Shown here: one piece after another, positions 60,727 to 64,000 of the stretch
Layout of the letters: each line of letters starts with the position of its first letter
Position numbering within the stretch: position 1 is the stretch's first letter
Assembly: GCF_042675645.1 (NCBI RefSeq)
Contig: NZ_JBHTJH010000010.1
Span: forward strand, 124,001 to 188,000
Direction: 5' to 3'
Length of the DNA stretch: 64,000 bases
DNA from: Sungkyunkwania multivorans
GTDB taxonomy: Bacteria; Bacteroidota; Bacteroidia; Flavobacteriales; Flavobacteriaceae
Notes under the pieces: generated by a model
Told to the model about the DNA's origin: nothing
The model's database searches: none
Seen by the model: the letters and a program-made list of their open reading frames with translations, nothing else
Program-made: the position numbers and the translations under genes

Positions 60727-63576
60727 ATGAGAACTGATTCTTTTGCACTTCGTCATATTGGGACAACAGAGAAAGATCTACCACATATGCTAAAGACCAT
60801 TGGTGTCGACTCCTTAGACCAACTGATCTATGAAACCGTTCCAGACAACATTGTACTTAAAAAGGAAATGGACTTGCCGTCTGCATTGAGCGAGCATGAG
60901 TTTTTGAGCCATATCTATCAGCTCAGCCTTAAGAATAAAGTAAATAGATCCTACATTGGTCTTGGATATCATGAGGCGATCACCCCTGCGGTCATCCAAC
61001 GAAATATTCTAGAGAACCCTGGGTGGTACACGGCCTACACGCCCTATCAGGCCGAGATAGCGCAAGGACGTTTAGAGGCTTTGCTCAACTATCAAACCAT
61101 GATCACCGACCTTACTGGAATGGAATTGGCCAATGCCTCGCTTTTGGATGAAAGCACAGCAGCTGCAGAAGCAATGGGAATGTTGTTCTCGGTGCGCTCG
61201 CGAGAGCAAAAAAAGAATGAAGCGGTCAAATTCTTCGTATCGGAAGAAATACTCCCACAAACCCTCTCACTTCTTAAGACAAGAGCCATACCCCTCGGCA
61301 TCGAATTGGTCGTTGGGAACCATCAAGCTTTTGATTTCTCAGCTGAGTTTTTTGGCGCCATTCTACAATACCCTGGCAAATATGGACAGCTATTTGACTA
61401 TGCAGATTTTGCGGGGAAAGCAAAGGAAAAAAATATCAAAGTCGCCGTCGCAGCGGATATTTTGAGCCTTGTATTGCTTGAAGCTCCAGGTAAATGGGGT
61501 GCCGATGTAGTGGTCGGAACCACTCAGCGTTTTGGCATTCCACTAGGTTACGGTGGTCCACACGCGGCATACTTTGCAACCAAGGAGGAGTACAAACGAA
61601 ATATACCAGGGAGGATCATCGGAGTTACAAAAGATACCGATGGCAATCGCGCCTTACGAATGGCCCTTCAAACAAGAGAGCAACATATAAAACGTGATAA
61701 GGCAACCTCCAATATCTGCACCGCGCAAGTGTTGCTTGCAGTGATGGCAGGAATGTATGCTGTATATCACGGTCCCGAAGGATTGAAGTACATCGCAAAA
61801 AAGGTACATCAGAGCGCCACTGCCCTGACAGACGCTTTGGAAAAATTAGGATTTTATCAAGCCAACACGGCCTATTTTGATACGATCCAGGTCAAAACCA
61901 ATGCAGCAGCAGTGAAGCTGAAAGCGGAGGTCAAAGACATCAATTTCCTGTATATCGATGATGAGACCGTTGGGATTGCTATTAATGAGGCGACCACGTT
62001 AAAGGATCTGAATGATATTGTTTCGGTTTTTGCCGAAGCCATTGGAAAAGACCCTATTTTGATCGAATCCCTGAATGGTGGAAATGCGATCATCGATTCG
62101 GTAGCGAGGAGCAGTGATTTTATGACCAATGAGATCTTTAATCGCTACCATTCCGAGACCGAATTGATGCGTTATATCAAAAAACTAGAAAGAAAGGACC
62201 TTTCGCTCAATCATTCCATGATCTCTTTAGGCTCTTGCACAATGAAGCTGAATGCTGCGGCTGAAATGCTTTCATTGAGCAATCCGCAATGGGGCAATAT
62301 TCATCCCTTTGCTCCACTTTCTCAGGTCGAAGGCTATCAGAGCATGCTAAAACGCCTAGAGGAACAACTAAATGAGATCACTGGATTTTCGGGCACCTCG
62401 TTACAACCAAACTCTGGGGCTCAAGGTGAGTTTGCTGGGTTGATGGTGATACGAGCGTATCATCATTCTCGAGGCGACCTTGAAAGAAATATTTGCTTGG
62501 TTCCTGCATCGGCGCATGGCACCAACCCAGCATCGGCGGTGATGGCCGGTATGAAAGTGGTCGTTACCAAGACCGCTGAGAATGGCAACATCGATGTTGA
62601 TGACCTTCGTGAAAAAGCGGAGAAATACAAAGATCATCTCGCAGCATTGATGGTCACATATCCGTCCACACATGGCGTATTTGAATCTTCGATTCAAGAG
62701 ATCACCAAGATCATTCACGATAATGGAGGGCAGGTATATATGGATGGTGCCAATATGAATGCCCAGGTAGGACTTACAAATCCGGCCACCATTGGTGCCG
62801 ATGTATGTCACCTTAATTTGCACAAAACATTTGCTATTCCACATGGTGGTGGTGGGCCGGGTGTTGGCCCGATCTGTGTCGCAGAACATCTAGTGCCCTT
62901 TTTACCGAGTAACCCAGTAGTGACCACAGGTGGCGACCAAGCGATCACAGCCATTTCAGCCGCTCCTTGGGGAAGCGCATTGGCATGCCTTATCTCGTAC
63001 GGATATATTACGATGCTAGGCGCAGAAGGATTGAAAAAGGCAACCATTTATGCCATCTTAAATGCCAATTACATCAAAGACCGCTTAGAGGGTCATTATG
63101 AAGTTCTCTATAAAGGAGAACGCGGTCGTGCTGCGCACGAAATGATCATCGATTGCCGTCCATTTAAAGAGCACGGTATCGAAGTCGTGGACATCGCCAA
63201 GAGATTGATGGACTATGGTTTTCACGCGCCTACGGTATCTTTTCCGGTCGCAGGTACGATGATGATAGAACCTACGGAAAGTGAGAGCCTTACAGAATTG
63301 GACCGTTTTTGTGATGCCATGATCTCTATAAGAAAGGAGATCGCAGAGGCGAGCAAAGAAGACGGAAACAATGTGTTGAAGAACGCTCCGCATACACAGG
63401 TAATGCTGACTTCTGATACTTGGGATCTTCCTTACAGCAGGCAAAAAGCTGCTTTTCCATTAGACTTTGTATCAGATAATAAGTTTTGGCCAAGTGTGCG
63501 CCGTGTAGATGACGCCTATGGCGACCGTAACTTGATATGCACCTGTGCGCCTATCGAAGAATATATGGAAGCTTAG
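60727..63576 (+). CDS. gcvP: Glycine dehydrogenase (decarboxylating), P protein
   Basis: PLP enzyme that decarboxylates glycine and loads the aminomethyl group on the H protein of the glycine cleavage system. The 949-residue single-chain form has the two homologous halves: N-terminal IGLGYHEAITPAVIQRNILENPGWYTAYTPYQAE, and the catalytic C-terminal half with SLGSCTMKLNAAAEM, PNSGAQGEFAGLMVIRAYH, GTNPASAVMAGMKVV and the PLP-lysine motif HLNLHKTFAIPHGGGGPG (Lys700). GcvT and GcvH are not in this window. It is followed by a cupin gene after 10 bases. Confidence 0.97.
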   Translation: MRTDSFALRHIGTTEKDLPHMLKTIGVDSLDQLIYETVPDNIVLKKEMDLPSALSEHEFLSHIYQLSLKNKVNRSYIGLGYHEAITPAVIQRNILENPGWYTAYTPYQAEIAQGRLEALLNYQTMITDLTGMELANASLLDESTAAAEAMGMLFSVRSREQKKNEAVKFFVSEEILPQTLSLLKTRAIPLGIELVVGNHQAFDFSAEFFGAILQYPGKYGQLFDYADFAGKAKEKNIKVAVAADILSLVLLEAPGKWGADVVVGTTQRFGIPLGYGGPHAAYFATKEEYKRNIPGRIIGVTKDTDGNRALRMALQTREQHIKRDKATSNICTAQVLLAVMAGMYAVYHGPEGLKYIAKKVHQSATALTDALEKLGFYQANTAYFDTIQVKTNAAAVKLKAEVKDINFLYIDDETVGIAINEATTLKDLNDIVSVFAEAIGKDPILIESLNGGNAIIDSVARSSDFMTNEIFNRYHSETELMRYIKKLERKDLSLNHSMISLGSCTMKLNAAAEMLSLSNPQWGNIHPFAPLSQVEGYQSMLKRLEEQLNEITGFSGTSLQPNSGAQGEFAGLMVIRAYHHSRGDLERNICLVPASAHGTNPASAVMAGMKVVVTKTAENGNIDVDDLREKAEKYKDHLAALMVTYPSTHGVFESSIQEITKIIHDNGGQVYMDGANMNAQVGLTNPATIGADVCHLNLHKTFAIPHGGGGPGVGPICVAEHLVPFLPSNPVVTTGGDQAITAISAAPWGSALACLISYGYITMLGAEGLKKATIYAILNANYIKDRLEGHYEVLYKGERGRAAHEMIIDCRPFKEHGIEVVDIAKRLMDYGFHAPTVSFPVAGTMMIEPTESESLTELDRFCDAMISIRKEIAEASKEDGNNVLKNAPHTQVMLTSDTWDLPYSRQKAAFPLDFVSDNKFWPSVRRVDDAYGDRNLICTCAPIEEYMEA

Positions 63577-63586
63577 TCATTCTTTG

Positions 63587-64000
63587 ATGAATAAGGCAAA
63601 GGATATTATTGAAAAACTGCAGTTGCAGCCACATCCTGAAGGAGGCTACTTTAGGGAGACCTACAGAAGTGCAGGCGTCATCACCGAAGAGAATTTAGGT
63701 GAAAGCTACCAAGGTAGTCGGAACTATTGCACCTGCATCTACTTTCTGCTGACGTCAGATAACTTCTCTGCCTTTCATCGAATTAACCAGGACGAGATAT
63801 GGCACTTTTATGATGGTGCTCCGATTCTCTTACACCTAATTGCACCTAATGGTCGTTACAGCAGTATCACTATCGGCAATGCGCTCGAAAAAGCTCAAGT
63901 CCCACAATTCATTGTGCCAGGAGGCCATTGGTTCGCTGCCGAAGTGCCTACAGAAAACACCTTCAGTTTGGTAGGTTGTACGGTATCACCTGGATTTGAT
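63587..64000 (+). CDS. Cupin_5 (DUF985) family protein, 3'-truncated
   Basis: Reading frame from an ATG 10 bases after the gcvP stop; open to the window end (138 codons) without a stop. It begins AKDIIEKLQLQPHPEGGYFRETYRS, the family N-terminus, followed by TCIYFLLTSDNFSAFHRINQDEIWHFYDGAP, LLHLIAPNG and QFIVPGGHWFAAEVP, typical of the cupin_5 family. The family's catalytic function is unknown. Probably transcribed with gcvP. Confidence 0.85.
   Translation, partial: MNKAKDIIEKLQLQPHPEGGYFRETYRSAGVITEENLGESYQGSRNYCTCIYFLLTSDNFSAFHRINQDEIWHFYDGAPILLHLIAPNGRYSSITIGNALEKAQVPQFIVPGGHWFAAEVPTENTFSLVGCTVSPGFD

Noticed and set aside
1..64000. Search for tRNA, rRNA, CRISPR arrays, insertion sequences and prophage genes.
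   Set aside because: None recognised on either strand by reading the sequence; short tRNA genes could be missed by eye.

Overview
The window is from a member of the Bacteroidota, most likely a marine Flavobacteriaceae; genus not assigned. Supporting signs are a complete Na+-translocating NADH:quinone reductase operon, a short primary sigma factor, type IX secretion (T9SS) parts and cargo with C-terminal sorting domains, a lipoprotein TamA variant (TamL), 7TM-AraC regulators, and many promoters of the Bacteroidota type (-7 element TAnnTTTG). Coding density is high. I see no rRNA, tRNA, CRISPR array, transposase or prophage.

Layout. 1-4.4 kb: the end of an ABC/HlyD/TolC export operon, with a degenerate ATPase, followed by a YitT-like membrane protein. 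4.4-7.1 kb: HAD-like phosphatase, methionine aminopeptidase, ApbE flavin transferase and a small conserved protein. 7.3-13.5 kb: nqrABCDEF on the minus strand; the nearby ApbE probably attaches FMN to NqrB and NqrC. 13.7-25.5 kb: a T9SS plug-like protein, ApaG, a DUF6695-like/NRDE pair, PruA, a secreted alpha/beta-hydrolase-like T9SS cargo, RsmG, a fatty acid desaturase and an aminotransferase. 25.6-33.5 kb: TrkH/TrkA potassium uptake, MenG/UbiE, PorT/SprT, an RNA methyltransferase and TamL. 33.6-39.5 kb: FbaA, AccD, a lipoprotein, RpsO and Pnp.

39.5-46.4 kb looks accessory. It holds a second, larger paralogue of the secreted hydrolase, two tandem paralogous 7TM-AraC regulators and a small outer-membrane-like protein, lying between the housekeeping genes pnp and rpoD. 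46.4-50.1 kb: RpoD, Rpe, YpdA-like reductase and MtfA-like peptidase. 50.2 kb carries a candidate structured small RNA with its own promoter and terminator. 50.5-55.4 kb: a LamG/T9SS cargo protein, an M3 peptidase and a rhodanese lipoprotein. 55.5-58.8 kb: a GbsR/MarR-type regulator with a four-gene set (membrane protein, DCC thiol-disulfide protein, TIGR01777 oxidoreductase, PPOX-like protein); near-identical palindromes precede the regulator and the first target gene, suggesting an autoregulated operon. 58.9-64 kb: ECF sigma factor with a small putative anti-sigma protein, a UbiA-like membrane protein, GcvP, and a cupin gene cut by the window end.

The most interesting signals are the candidate small RNA at about 50.17-50.27 kb, the GbsR-like regulator with paired palindromic operators and an apparently leaderless mRNA, the ABC ATPase with lost catalytic motifs, a CAGT/ACTG iterated tract inside the nqr operon, and a nested hairpin upstream of pnp.
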